Shown here: positions 25,501-37,696 of the stretch, piece by piece
How positions within the stretch are numbered: position 1 is the stretch's first letter
Layout: every line of letters starts with the position of its first letter
NCBI RefSeq assembly: GCF_904849725.1
Contig: NC_058518.1
Span: forward strand, 219,120,741-219,184,740
Reading direction: 5' to 3'
DNA: 64,000 nucleotides
From: Hordeum vulgare subsp. vulgare
Lineage: Eukaryota; Streptophyta; Magnoliopsida; Poales; Poaceae
Position numbers and translations under genes: made by a program
Notes under the pieces: model-generated
Databases searched by the model: none
Seen by the model: the letters and a program-made list of their open reading frames with translations, nothing else
What the model was told of the DNA's origin: nothing

Positions 25501-27530
25501 ACCCCACCTTGTGAAATTCCTAGAAAGCCCCAAATCAACTCCGAATGGAGTGATTCCAATTTCCACAGACATATTAAATCATTCCCTAATTTCCTAGATT
25601 AGGTGAATATTTTTCTCTACGTTGTTTGTGTTGCATTAAATAAATAGTGCATATTCCTATTTATTCCATATTGGAAAATCACTAGAATATTCATACCAAC
25701 TCGAAATCCAGTGAAATAACTTCCTAAATGTTTCTAAAGTCGTGCTTTGTAAAATAAGTGCCTCCACTCATTTTTAGGAGAAAGTTTTCGACAGGCTTCT
25801 TAAAGTATCACCTATTCCTCCTTTTGTCCATTCAAAAATCCCTAATGGTCCAAATCTCCAAGAGCAAGCTTCACGTATTTTCTTATGACCATAGAGGTCG
25901 AACAAAAATAAAACTCCTATTTATATAGCACTTTTGTTTTGCTTATTGTGTGGCTTACTGTGATTGTTTCCGACGATAGTTGACAGAGTACTCGGAGTTG
26001 GACCGGAAGTCCTCGAAGACCCCGAGGACTTATGTGAGCAAAGGCAATCAGCCCTTTGACCATGTCCGAGAAACTGTTTTATGCATGACATGTTGATTAT
26101 TTTATACCGATGCATGTAGTCAGGATTAATCGGTACACCCACGTATGAAGATACCGATGGCTCCTAGGGAGCACTTGCATTGAGCATGACCCTACCATCT
26201 ACGAGGGTCACGCTGATAAAAGTTGACAAGTAGTAGTAGTGCTACACATAGGATGAGCATATGCATGATGATGATAACACAAAGATGAAATCAAAAGTTT
26301 TTCGAAAACCTCGTCGGGTGGCACTAATGCCCGAGGGTGATGGTGTTGAGCTGGATGACCACTTGAGAAAGAAGTGGTGTACCATAAAGGTTTTTTGTGA
26401 GTGGTCGACCGTCCCAACCTTACATGTGCGACCATTATACCCCTTTATGGGATGGGGCTTTGTTGATTACTTTGGTTGGTGCTAGCAAAGATAACGCATT
26501 ACTAGTGGCGGAAGTGATATGTGGTCACTTTCGTGACGGGGTCGTACCAGGAAGCTTGACTATGTCATTTTTACGTGTTCCGGGCATACCGTTGGTCCCC
26601 CCATGGATGATAGTCTAGAGTTGGTACTCATAAGACGTACATCATCTGGGCTGGGTACAAATCGAGTGGACTCTTTGTCTAGTGTCGTTAGGGGAAAGGC
26701 AATGATCGGGTACTTACCTCGGGTATGTTATATACCGCGAGTCGTGGATGACACAGAAGTTTCCTGGACCTCGTGGGTACAGCGTACAACCTCCGCATAG
26801 TGTAAAACTATTCGAATAGCCGTGTCCACGGTCAAGGACAGTTGGGTGGTGCTACTTAAACTACGTCCAGTCGTTTCTGCATAAACCAAGTGTGTGTGTG
26901 TGTGTGTATTAAGGTGATACCTGAGTAAGATGATATGACAAGTCTAGAGACTTGGCATGTAGGGTGAACCCGTGGTGTTCAGCCCTCCTCGGATATCATG
27001 ATATCTACGACTCATAATCATGATTACCATCTAGCTTATGATGCATATCCATACAAGAAACTGACCATGCTCATTTTCCAATTAAAAACTTGCTTTTTCG
27101 CAAAGCCTGCATATTACTTTATTTATCGTACCAACTACATTATCCATATCATGGGATGTTCGCGAGTACATTCAAAGTACTCATTGGCTTGCCACTAGTT
27201 ATTTTGACAGAACAGGAAATGGTGAAGAGTAACTTTGTGACATTCCTACGAGCTAGGACTCTTCCAAGTTAGAATGCGTGTAGGTTAAGGCTGAAGGCAT
27301 GGGTTCATGCTTTCGATCAATATCTCCACTATTGGTCAAGTTTGGTGTGCTGGCCGTCAAGGCCCTATATATGTAAGACTTGACCGCAATGGTCATTTAT
27401 TGTATCATAGAGTGTGTATGGATGTAAGACTCTTGTTATTCAGTTTCTGTGTGTAAGGTGAGCATTGATCTCTGGGATCACTGAGCACATTCATTCGGCG
27501 ATCTCGACTCGTAAGTCGGGGTCACCCACA
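22565..27530 (+). repeat. Family-B solo LTR (4966 bp) with CAATC duplication
   Basis: It begins TCTAACACCCTGTGTTTGAC (the copy at 50552 has TGTAACACCC) and ends GTAAGTCGGGGTCACCCACA. CAATC is directly on both sides (22560-22564 and 27531-27535). The Sabrina-like sequence reads on without a gap when the LTR is taken out. There is no second LTR, primer site or coding region, so it is a solo LTR left by LTR-LTR recombination. It has a GC-rich block at about 24600-25310 and a short GT repeat near 26890. The two ORFs of 110-151 codons in the GC-rich block are not conserved in the sister copies. Confidence 0.92.
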
Positions 27531-29676
27531 CAATCCAACGGTATGTCACTTGGAGCTAGATTTTTATTCGTCACATGATATTGGTTTTGCTTGGAGTGTC
27601 GTTTTCTTTAGTTTGCTTTTTATTTTAGTTGTCCACAATCATCTTATGTTGGACACATCAACCTGAGAGAGACACATATTCGTCATTATTTGATAGAATA
27701 CTCCTTGTGATTCACTTATATCTTTTGAGCTTACCAGTACAGAGAGACACATATTCATCATGATATGATAGAATACACCTTGTGCTTCACTTATATCTTT
27801 TGTGCTTAGCAGTTTCTCTAGTACTTCACATATATTTTTGAGCACGATGGTGTGTAAATTTTATAGAAATATTTGCACTCCCGTTCTTCACTTATATTTG
27901 TTTGATTGTTAATAAACAATAGAGGTAATTTGCATGGATCATCAGGCTAGTCCAAAAATATTAAGTATTCAATGTATGATAATTAAAACCATCATGTAGC
28001 ACATATAGAGAAATTGTAGGTTAATGATATTGATGTGGTAATATGAAAAAGGTGTGACTGCATCATTGTTGATTCGTAGAAGTATTTGTAACAAGAGTTG
28101 TTAATTCCCTTTTTCTCTAAATATTAAAATGGAATTTCGGGGATGTGTGAGTATTTCTATTCCTCGTTGATATCCTAGTGTTGTTTCGTGTTGGAGTGGC
28201 GCAATGGTTAACTCCTCCGAACACTCTCCCTCGATGCATGCAGGTAGTGCTTTGATTTATGATGAAACTAATAAAACTTTGCAATAAGTATATGAGTTCT
28301 TCATGACTAATGTGAAACCATGGACAAACGCAATCTCACCTCCTCATATTTTGCTAGCCTCTTTGGTACCATGCATTGCCCATTCTCAACTCGAGGAATG
28401 GTGCGAACTTCATCGATGCATCCAAACCCCGTGGCATGATGTTCTGTTTCACACATAAACCTTTCTTTATAATCCTCAAAACATCCACCATCCATACCTA
28501 TCATGGCATTTCCATAGCCATTCCGAGATATGTTGTCATGCAAATTCCACTGTTACATCATATGACTAGTTCATTTATCATCATATAGCTTTGCATGATC
28601 ATATAGAGTCGACATAGCATTTGTGGCAAAGTTGTCATTCATTTATATTTCTGATACATGTCATGCTAGATCATTGCACATCCTGGTACACTACCAAAGG
28701 CATTCATATTTAGTCATAGTTCTTCATATAGATCTTTCATGATTTGTAAGTAAATAAAAGTGTGACGATCATCATTATTAGATCATTGTCCCGGTGGGGA
28801 ATAGATGACGGAGACTATGATTCCCCCACAAGTTGGGAAGATAATACGGAAGAAATATAAAAATGGGGGAGGCCAAATGAGCCCACCTTAAAACAATATA
28901 CAAAAATGAATGAGAGAAAAAGAGAGAAGGGACTTTGCTACTATCCTTTACCACACTTGTGCCTCAAAGTAGCACCGTGTTCCTCATATAGACAGTCTCA
29001 TGATATGCCATTTTCATATGCTAGTGGCAATCATAATGTCATTATTATAAACTTTGCTTGCATATTCCGATGACGTGCTTCCTAAAATGCTCGAGGTCTT
29101 CATGAGCAATCAAGTTTGATGCACGCCCCACTTAGCATCATTTGAGCTTTCATACACATATAGCTCTAGTGCATCATTTGCATGCAATCCCTACTCCTTG
29201 CATTGACATCTACCGATTGGCATGTCCATTACAAGTTGATGCGAGACTATCTTCTCCTCTTTTACCCCTTTGATAACTACCAACATATTCTATTCCACCT
29301 TATGATATGTCCATGGCTCACGCTCATCTATTGTGTGAAGAAAGAAAAGTTGATTTAGTTTGCAAAAGTATGATCCAATTGCCTAACTTGGACATTGTGG
29401 TGCTTAACATTTGTATTAATGTGGTGAACACGGAGCCATGCTTTGCTAATATGAAAGATTAATGGGGGTAAACAATCTTTTAGGATCTTATACTTTGAAA
29501 GATTGATGATTTTGTTGCTTGTGCTTCTAACTATTACTATGTTGATGTTTGTTAATTCATAGTTTCTTAATGATCATACATGGAAAATATTACGTATTGG
29601 GTAGCATGTCACATCAAAAATTCTGTTTTTATCATGTACCTACTCGAGAACGGGCAGGAATTAAGCCTGGGATGCT
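27531..29676 (+). other. Non-coding internal region of the Sabrina-like element, second part
   Basis: Continues the internal region after the solo LTR. Landmarks include repeated CTTCACTTATATCTTTT blocks (27700-27900) and GATTCCCCCACAAGTTGGGA (near 28825). A long AT-rich region follows with no coding signal. It ends with a weak polypurine tract AATTAAGCCTGGGATGCT (about 29659-29676). The same region, on the other strand, is at 49985-50551. Confidence 0.7.
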
Positions 29677-30792
29677 TCATACATCTCCAACATAACTATA
29701 AATATTTTGATTGTTCCATGTTGTTATATTATCATCCTAGGATACTTTTTGGGTCATAATTCAAAAACTTATATTATTTTTGAGCACTAACCTATTATCC
29801 CAGTGCCCATGGTAGGGCTGTTGTTTTCTCCATGTTTTTTTTGTTTTTCAGGTTTTCAATACCAAACGAAGTCCAATTGCCACGAAAAAAAATTATGATT
29901 TTTTCTGGACAAAAATATGACCCGGAATATTCAGGAGGATACCTAAAGCCACACGTGGTGCCTACAAGCCAACAGGGCATGGCCGGGGGTGGCCGCACCC
30001 TGATGGCTTGTGCCTCCCAATCTATTGAATTGCTTTGCCCAAGTAGTTTGGTATTTCTTCAGTGAGAGGGGTGTGTTGTAGTGGGTTCAACCTAGTGAGT
30101 TTCTATATCCCAGTGACAAAAGGGGAAAAGTTGCATATTTATGTTGCTACCACTAAGGATAAAACGACGGGGTTTATTCATATTGGTTGAGTTTAGTTTG
30201 TGCCTACACCATGTCATCGTTCTCCAAGCATTACTATGTTTTACTTAATACTTTAGATGCATGCTCGATAGTGGTCGACGGGTGGAGTAATAGTAATAGG
30301 TGTACACAGGAGTCAGCGTATTTGCTTATGGACGTGATGCATATGTACACAAGATCATTGCCGTGAAAATCGCATAACTATCCACTCTTCTATCAATTGC
30401 CCAACTATAATTTGTTTACCCACCATATGTTGTTTTCATGAGAAATGCCACAACAGAACACTATGGCCCCCGGGTCTATTCACTTATATATTCAGAAAAC
30501 TTATAATTTAATGGTTGTTATTACTGTATTTTATTTATTTTGCAAGTCACAACTATCAACAATTATCTACACACCACATTTTCTTGCAAATAACGAGATC
30601 AATGGGATTGACAACCCTCTTGCCCGCGTTGGGTGCAAGTTGTTTGCTCTTTTGTGTGCAGCCACTGAAGACGGTTGAGGATTAATATTCCTATTGGTTC
30701 GATATACCTTGGTTTCTTAATCAAGCGAAATACTTACCCGAATTATGTTGCGATTACCCTTCTTTTTCATAGAAAACCCAACGCAGATCACA
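29677..30792 (+). repeat. 3' LTR of the Sabrina-like element with about 460-bp internal deletion
   Basis: It begins TCATACATCTCCAACATAAC and ends CAACGCAGATCACA, followed by AGTAT. Compared with the 5' LTR, sequence between the CTCCC at 19554-19558 and the CTCCC at 20016-20020 is missing. Here one CTCCC (30014-30018) is followed directly by AATCTATTGAATTGC. Confidence 0.85.
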
Positions 30793-33700
30793 AGTATCAA
30801 GTATCCAATTCAAGTTGTCTATGAACCATATAAGCTTTCCAAGTAGTCCATGTCCGCGGACTCGGATAATCCAGCGCATCAATTAACCCTGCAGGGGTAT
30901 ACTTCTTCACATACACTCTCACCACTTATCGCCATATGCACATCATGCATGTTGGCAACCTTCAAACGGAAGCACTGGCGTAGGCGTCGTCCACAAGCGT
31001 TAACCATGCAAGACTCTAGAACAGGTTAATCTCCTATTTGAGAATGAAACCACAAGGAAGTCCGACCAAAGTTTGCTCTACAACCCCAAACAACGTGGGC
31101 AGGGTTCAACAAGCGCACCATTCGAGTACCACGTGGTACATCGTGCCAGTATGCATCTACCATACTAAAGCCCACCCCGACGGGCAGCGCTAAACATGGC
31201 TGCCAGAACTTCTCCTACAAACACCAAAAAATAGTTGTGACTCCTCAACAAAGATCAAGGCGATTAATAAGTGAGAGGGTCAGTTAAGTATCCCAATGTG
31301 TGGTAGTATATCGTCTTGGATAACATACACAGAACTCGGTTCTTAAGGACGATCCTAATGAGACAACCCGCCACGTACTCCTACATGGCCTCTCATCGCT
31401 ACCTTTACCAAATTGGGTTCACACACTTAGCTCTCACATAGAAGGACATGAACAAATCCATTCTGATTCATCATCGAGATGGATCAGACTCAACGTGACT
31501 CTAAGCATAGTAGGCATAGTAAGCAAGCATGCATGAGTAGGCACAACAAGGCTCAAGTAGTTGTTACTCATGCTGAGTGGCTTCAACTATTTACAATGAC
31601 AAAGAGAGGGTCATGCAAAGGAACGGGTTCAACTATCAGAACATGTAATAGTTGAATCGTTGTTGTCCTAATGTAGTGTAAGTGAGAAAGAACGAGAGAG
31701 TGGGTTTATATCAGTATGCTCAAGGGGGTTGCTTGACTAGCCCTTTGAAGATAGCATTGTGTCTTCATCGATCACATCAATCTCAACGTTAGAACAACGT
31801 CTACCGAGAGGGAACAAACACTGACAAACACGAAAGGAACAACATTTAATTCACGAAAATGCAACATGCATGATCATGACATGGAAAAATATTGTTGATT
31901 GAGCTAATGCATCTAGAAACAGATTGGTTGAAGTTGATTCGAATCAAAGAGCCAAATTCACACTCCAAATATGGTATTTCAAATACCTTTTAATTGATTA
32001 GACCTGACCATCAGGTATAACATGTTTTTTCATGCATTAAAATGTTACCAATGGGTAGATTGGACTATTCTAATCATTTTTCATATATAACTTATTTTTA
32101 ACTGAGTTATATATAATTTTCTATGAATTTTAGAAGTTTTAAATATTTTATGAAAATAAATAAATCATTTCTAATTTATTAAAATTTCTAGAAAGCATTA
32201 CTGCGTCAGCAACACGTGAGGGTGAAGTCATATGGTGAACACGCCGGTCCATGTCAAACCTGGCCACTCGGTCCCACTCGTGAGTGACTCACTTAGTTAA
32301 GCAGGGTTAGTTAATTTAATTAATCCCTAATTAGTACTCCCTCCGTCCGGAAATACTTGTCATAGAAATGGATAAAAATAGATGTATCTAAACTAAAATA
32401 TGTCTAGATACATCCATTCCTCGGACAAGTATTTCTGAACGGAGGGGTATTAGACTAAACGTGTTAAGGGGCTAAGCCCGTCTGTCAATGACTAGTAATG
32501 TTAATTAAACAAATAACACTAATTAGAAACTAAACTAAATTTAAGTATGGTTCGGGCCCACATGTGATTGACCCAGGGAAATCAAACCCGTAGTCAAAGG
32601 AGTCAAACACGCCGGTGTTTAGCCGTCGGCAACAGCAAACGTGGCAGAGGGCTCGAATTTGGTCCTCTTGTAACCAAATCCATGGTGGAGATCACCTACG
32701 AGGAGCGGAGGTTCGTCTGCATCAAATGGAACATACCCCACGGCTTGGGATAGCCGACAACATCGTCGATGACGACCATTGCGGACGTTAGAGCTCGGGT
32801 TTGATGCTATGGTGACCAGGGTGAGGAGTTCTTGGCTCCTACGTGCGCTATGCCACCTCACGAACATGATGGATGTGTCGGGCGGACTGGAGAAAAAACA
32901 AAGGGTTGTCATTGTCGAGCTCGTGCGGTGGTCCATTCAGGCAACGGTGGAATCGGGGGCTAGAGCTCGTAATCGATGCGAGGAAGAGGGAGGTTACGAG
33001 TAGGAGCTCATGGCGGTTGAAGAAGATGTCTTAGCGGGATCAGGGAAGACGTGGAGACAACGTGCAGGCACCGGTCTTAGCGGCTGAAGGTTGAAGAAGA
33101 TGTCGATGATGGCTCTTCGAGGTGTCTCACATCACGTGGCTCAGATAGAAGGACGGTGGCGTCGCGGCGGAGATTAGAGACAAGAAGAGAGGGCAAGAGG
33201 GGTGTTGTGTCTATGCAAAAAGTGGCGGTGCACTGGTGATGGCTTTGTCCATGGTGAGCATGGAGCGAGGGATAGAGGTAGGTGGAGAATGGCGAGGAGG
33301 AGAGGATCCACATGACTTCGGGGAGATTATCCATGTTGCCTCATAGGCGTGGGGAGCTAGGCACGCAGTTGTCGTGCGTGGAGGCCTCGGGTGCACGTCA
33401 TGCCCTCCTTCCCCTCTGCCTACATGCAAGAAGAGGAAGGAGGTGCTACCCCTTGTAGGCTAGGCGAGGTGAGCGGCATGTAAGCCTTTCTCTCTCTTAG
33501 GTTTCTATTTTATTTTGTTTTTGTATTTTTCTTTTGTCCGTTTGATTTAGTAAAAATACTAAATCGGTTTTAAAACTTCTAAAGTAAATCGTGGATATTA
33601 TTTGGATTATTCCAAAAGCCCTCAAGAGTTTTCATAAATTTTGGAGGACTTAATTTTTTTGTAGCAACTAAATGCCCCAATTCAAATACAATATGAGTTA

Positions 33701-33943
33701 ATTCAAAAACCCAAGATGGCTAGAAAAATGTACATCACCTTTGGTTCCTGTTTCCAACATTATCCAAAATCATGGAGATTTTTAAGGCCATTTTGGGTTC
33801 ATCAAAAAGATTAAAATTTGAACCTAGTTGAATTTATTATCTCCTAGAGTTGGATGAATCCCCATTTCAAATTCATTTAAATTTAACAAACGACATGAAT
33901 GCCAATGCAACTAATTATAGTCAAGTATTCTAGGGCTATGACA
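30793..33943 (-). repeat. Tekay-type long LTR 'T2', right piece with its 5' end
   Basis: The reverse complement starts TGTCATAGCCCTAGAATACTTG (33943 downward) and runs parallel to LTR T1. It includes a GC-rich block (32580-33480) and the CCCTGCAGGGG and CCGCGGAC landmarks (about 30850-30900). It is interrupted by the Sabrina-like element, and its 3' end was cut off by the WHAM-like insertion at 18461. I cannot tell from this window whether it is a solo LTR or part of a full element. ORFs in it are not conserved with T1. Confidence 0.75.
32337..32447. mobile_element. Stowaway-type MITE (about 111 bp)
   Basis: Terminal inverted repeats CTCCCTCCGTCCGGAAATAC and GTATTTCTGAACGGAGGGG (last base divergent), flanked by TA at 32335-32336 and 32448-32449, the mariner-type duplication. 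The interior is AT-rich, also partly self-complementary (ATGTATCTA and TAGATACAT), and has no ORF. It lies inside LTR T2. Confidence 0.92.
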
Positions 33944-35013
33944 CAAACTTTCCGTGAGTAATCGCAATAGTTGATTCCACACCGTAGAACTCCTACTACC
34001 TACGATTCTCCATCTTCCAAGTGTAATAAGAACGATGGGGAAAAGCTCAAGACTTGCACAAATCACAAATTCCTTTGGTCAAGAGAAGGGGAAGGAATGG
34101 GCCTATCACTTGATTCGAGCACTTCTTACAAATACTCTCCAATGCCTCTAGGGTCTTGGATTTGTTTTATGAGGATGTGTGAGAGAGAGAAATATGTGTT
34201 CTAGTGTTAGCTCAAAGTGAATGACCAACCTTATCTTGAGGTAGAAGAAGGTTATATATGGTGGTAGAGAGAATATGGTTGTTATCGAGTAAGTGGCTCG
34301 CAATGGCCGGACATCTGGACCGTAGGCCGGACAACTTGCATGGAGACAATACCACACGAGTAAACAGAGCTAGAGAAGAAAAAACAAAGGATCCACACAT
34401 GAGGGGGTGACCCGTACATCCGACCCTCCAATGAAGCCCCAAACATCCAGCTTATACCTAGACATCCGACGTACAAGTCCATCAGAACAGCATGCTTCTG
34501 GTCATGGCAGGTCAGATTTCCAGCGGAAGGCCTGGATATCCAACAGCCAAGACATCCGGCAGGTTACCAGACATACGACTCATTTCAGGTGAGAAATTAA
34601 TGCTCTCTAGATAGCAGGGGCCACATATTTGTGAAACTTCTTTGAAATCTGACCATTGTTGGAAACCCACACAATCGACGCACGGGCCGGTCATCTCACC
34701 AACACAATAAGAAGTCTTTTGCTTTGGACAGTGGGGGAGGAAAAGAGTTACCACACTATTTTTTGAATAAGTGGTTGCTATTAGAAGAGGCAAGGAATTT
34801 TCAATGATTTGAGAATGTCTTTTACTAACCCTATTGACCCCCTCTTCATACTATAGGTTCCCTATACTCAAGAACAAAAGAAAACAAGACCCACAAACCT
34901 CTTTGTTCCTCCTTTCTCAAGTCATATCATGTCCACACGTCCGTGATCTACACCTATTGTCACTTGAGGACTAATACCTAAGATTTACTTGAAAAACATA
35001 GTTAGTGCTATCA
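33944..35013 (-). repeat. LTR piece of a minus-strand copia element 'F'
   Basis: The LTR start on the minus strand is TGATAGCACTAACTATG at 35013, directly after a polypurine tract. It runs down to 33944, where LTR T2 was inserted; the rest of the LTR is outside the window. It contains repeated CCGGACATC-type segments (about 34300-34580). No gene was seen; short ORFs are chance. Confidence 0.6.
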
Positions 35014-35026
35014 ATCTCCTCCTTCT
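35014..35026 (-). other. Polypurine tract of copia element F
   Basis: On the minus strand AAGAAGGAGGAGAT precedes the LTR start. About 100 bases upstream is the TTTAAGGGGAGCTCAGTC segment shared with the copia element at 13060-13530. Confidence 0.6.
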
Positions 35027-35404
35027 TATTTGTTGGTGACAATCATACATGTAGCATAGAAAAAGAAGAGAAAAAAACATTGCAATGACTTTCACGAGAT
35101 CACAAGTCATATGACAATTTGACTGAGCTCCCCTTAAAGTGTGCATATTTGTATTAGCAATAATTCAATGCACAGATATGATGTTTGCACATGGGATAGT
35201 GTTTGAAACATAACCAAGCCGTAAACAACACATGAACCCAAGCTCTTATGATAGAGAGTTATGAGAGCATATAAGATAACACTTGAGATAAATCCTACCA
35301 TAATCTCAAACTTAAAGTCTTACAACCCATTAGGCACAACACAAATATATGGTTAAATGATAGCACAACAAATATATGGTTCACACGATAGCCTAGCGAA
35401 CACA

Positions 35405-37072
35405 ATTACTACTTCTCCCCTCTTTGACACAACACACAAAAAGGGTCGAAGATACTAATACACGAACAGAAATCCCTCCTCACAGATGTCATCGTCGTCG
35501 ACCACCCCGGTGAAGAACTCAGCGTACTCCTCATGAATGGGAACCCGAAGGAAGAGGTAGATAGTGCACGAGGGAGAGGAACATCGTCGCTTACTCGACA
35601 GTTAAGTGTGTGCAGACGTTGTTTGAGCTGATTCTTGGAGATGATCAAGCTCTTTCAGACATCATGATTCTGCTGACAGTTGAAGGTGATAGCCTTTATG
35701 ATGGAAGACTACGTTTTCCCCAAGAATGAAGCAAGGCATACAAAGGGATCCTTCATAGACGAAGAAGCACATAAGCCCTATTGGGCTAAACAGGAGCCTT
35801 TCCCTGGGTTGTAGTTGGCCTCTTGGACTTAGAAGATACAGTAGTCCCGACATGGGCAATAGAGTACATGTGAGAAACATGCTTCCACTTGACATGCTCA
35901 ACCATCTTGACAATCTGAAATGGGGCAGTGTGATAGTCAGCGCCTCAATGAATGGAGCATGAGGAAACTGATAGGTCTACAAGAAACTCAAAAGATGAAT
36001 CTCATGCCAAATGAAATGTGCAGTGTCAACTGGATCTATGGGATGGGTGTGCATACGCACCATCTGGTCAATGGCACAACTACGAGTCTGCGGGAGATTT
36101 CCCTTCTTGGGATAAAGAGTGTAAAGCACAAACTAATAGATAATGTAGTAGGGGTAACGAAAGATGGAGACCCCATTGTGTGGGTACTTGAGATCCTCCT
36201 CGGTAAGCTGACAGGAAGGTTTGATAAGCGGCATAAGATCTTCAATCTTCATGGGATTGTGATCTGGATGCTCACCATGAATTTGGTGACCAACACCTTA
36301 AAAGCCCAAAGTTTGAACAAACCGTTCATAGCTCATGCTCATTCGAACGTCATAAGTCATCCATGTGAGAGAGTTGTTAGTACCAAAGTAGCATATGGCG
36401 TAGAACTAAAGAATGACACCTTCATTCCAGTCACACTGAAAGGTGAATGCCAGACCAAGATCCATGTCATCAATGATCTTGACGCTGTTATCTTGGAAAT
36501 TCTCAGGATTGGAGCGGAAAAAGGTCAGATTCACAAAGCAATGAGGTGACAGGCCACACTAACACACGGTACTGGCATAAATATCATTGTACATACGAGT
36601 ACGAAACTGGCGGTCTTCAGCATTAGCAACCATCTCAAACTGACTGACATCGCACCTGAACTCAAGGTATAGACTAGCCCCCATGGTCTTGAAGTCTTGA
36701 ATGTGGTGGTCAGAGACAGTCACATGACCATGGAAATGGGACGACCACTGACTATAGGCATAGGGGAACCCCGGACTTGAGGCATAGGAGGTTCCGGAGC
36801 CCGTCTTGTTCCTGGCTTAGTTTGGCCAGTGGTACGCCTGCGAAAAAAATCCTCGTCATCCTCCACAACATAATCCTAATCATCTAGATCAAATGCATAG
36901 GAGGGGCGAGACATGTGGCTGCCACTGGATCTGGTGGTGGTCTTCTTGGAGGTTTGCTTCTTCTTGGGCTGGACATTCCCCTCGAAACCGGTGGAGCCTT
37001 GTCGGCGAGCGACTGAAAATGATAGGAGAGTGGGATACTGATGAGGGGTAGATAAAGATGATGTAGACATGG
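35405..37072 (-). pseudogene. Accessory ORF of copia element F, heavily decayed, function unknown
   Basis: On the minus strand a reading frame starts near 37072 (MSTSSLSTPHQYPTLLSF), continues with a basic Lys/Thr-rich region (NVQPKKKQTSKKTTT, nuclear-signal-like), then an acidic patch (YVVEDDEDFF) and RRRTTGQTKPGTRRAPEPP. After several stops and frame changes, recognisable protein segments continue: QFEMVANAEDRQFRTRMY, LTFFRSNPENFQDNSVKI, DDMDLGLAFTFQCDWNEG. It lies between where pol would be and the polypurine tract, the position of the env-like ORF in SIRE-type copia elements, but I see no membrane segment that would support an envelope protein. The plus-strand ORF at 35920-36549 is its shadow. 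Confidence 0.45.
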
Positions 37073-37696
37073 CACACATAATTAAACAAGTGAAAATGTT
37101 GACATTATGTCCATGACCATAGGACAAGCCTAGGGTTACGGTAAAATTTCAACATGACAAATGTGAACTTTATGACATGTACATAGAGTGGAATGATACC
37201 ATCGGAATAGAGTGGCAAGTTTATTTAGAGATGAAAACATGCAAATGATGAAGAACAAGATCTAAAAGGGAGGAACCTAGAAAAAATTCAACTCGAGCCG
37301 AGGGAATGGGGGAAGTGCATACCATGGGATGATTGTCCCTCGATGGGACCCAAGATGGCATTATTGGTCCTAGCCATGACGGACACGGGACACCCGCAAA
37401 GCACCCGTCACTAAGAAGTCCTTCTCCCGGAAGAAGCGGACCACCAACCCATAAATGGATAGGATGAGTAGGTAGATCGGGGGGAAGGTTGTGGAGGAGG
37501 GAGATCAGGGGCCAGGAGCAACGTTGGTGGCAGGGGCAGCGGCGAAGTACAGGGGTAGTGTTGGTGGCTGAGACGACACAAGGTTGCGATGGGTTGGGAA
37601 AGAACTGACCCGAGCCCCCCGCCCCCATGTTTAAGATTATATATCAGGGTCATCAAGCCGGACATCCAGGGAAGACGTCGAACCAACATTTAAATT
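37073..37696 (-). other. Internal sequence of copia element F upstream of the accessory ORF
   Basis: GC-rich and Pro/Leu-coding on the minus strand, without a recognisable domain. It ends where the long LTR C begins. Gag-pol of F is not visible and is either beyond LTR C or lost. Confidence 0.35.

Larger units (their letters stand above)
19223..30792 (+). mobile_element. Sabrina-like gypsy element with 5-bp target duplication, no pol
   Basis: Both LTRs are present (19223-20743 and 29677-30792), flanked by AGTAT at 19218-19222 and 30793-30797. Internal sequence runs 20744-29676, including a nested family-B solo LTR (22565-27530), so the element itself is about 6.6 kb. There is no protease, reverse transcriptase or integrase signal anywhere in it, so this copy is non-autonomous. 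Over a 285-bp stretch the LTRs differ at about 13% of positions, which points to an old insertion. Confidence 0.85.

Noticed and set aside
35920..36549. 209-codon plus-strand ORF
   Set aside because: The opposite strand carries recognisable protein segments of the copia accessory ORF, so this is its shadow.
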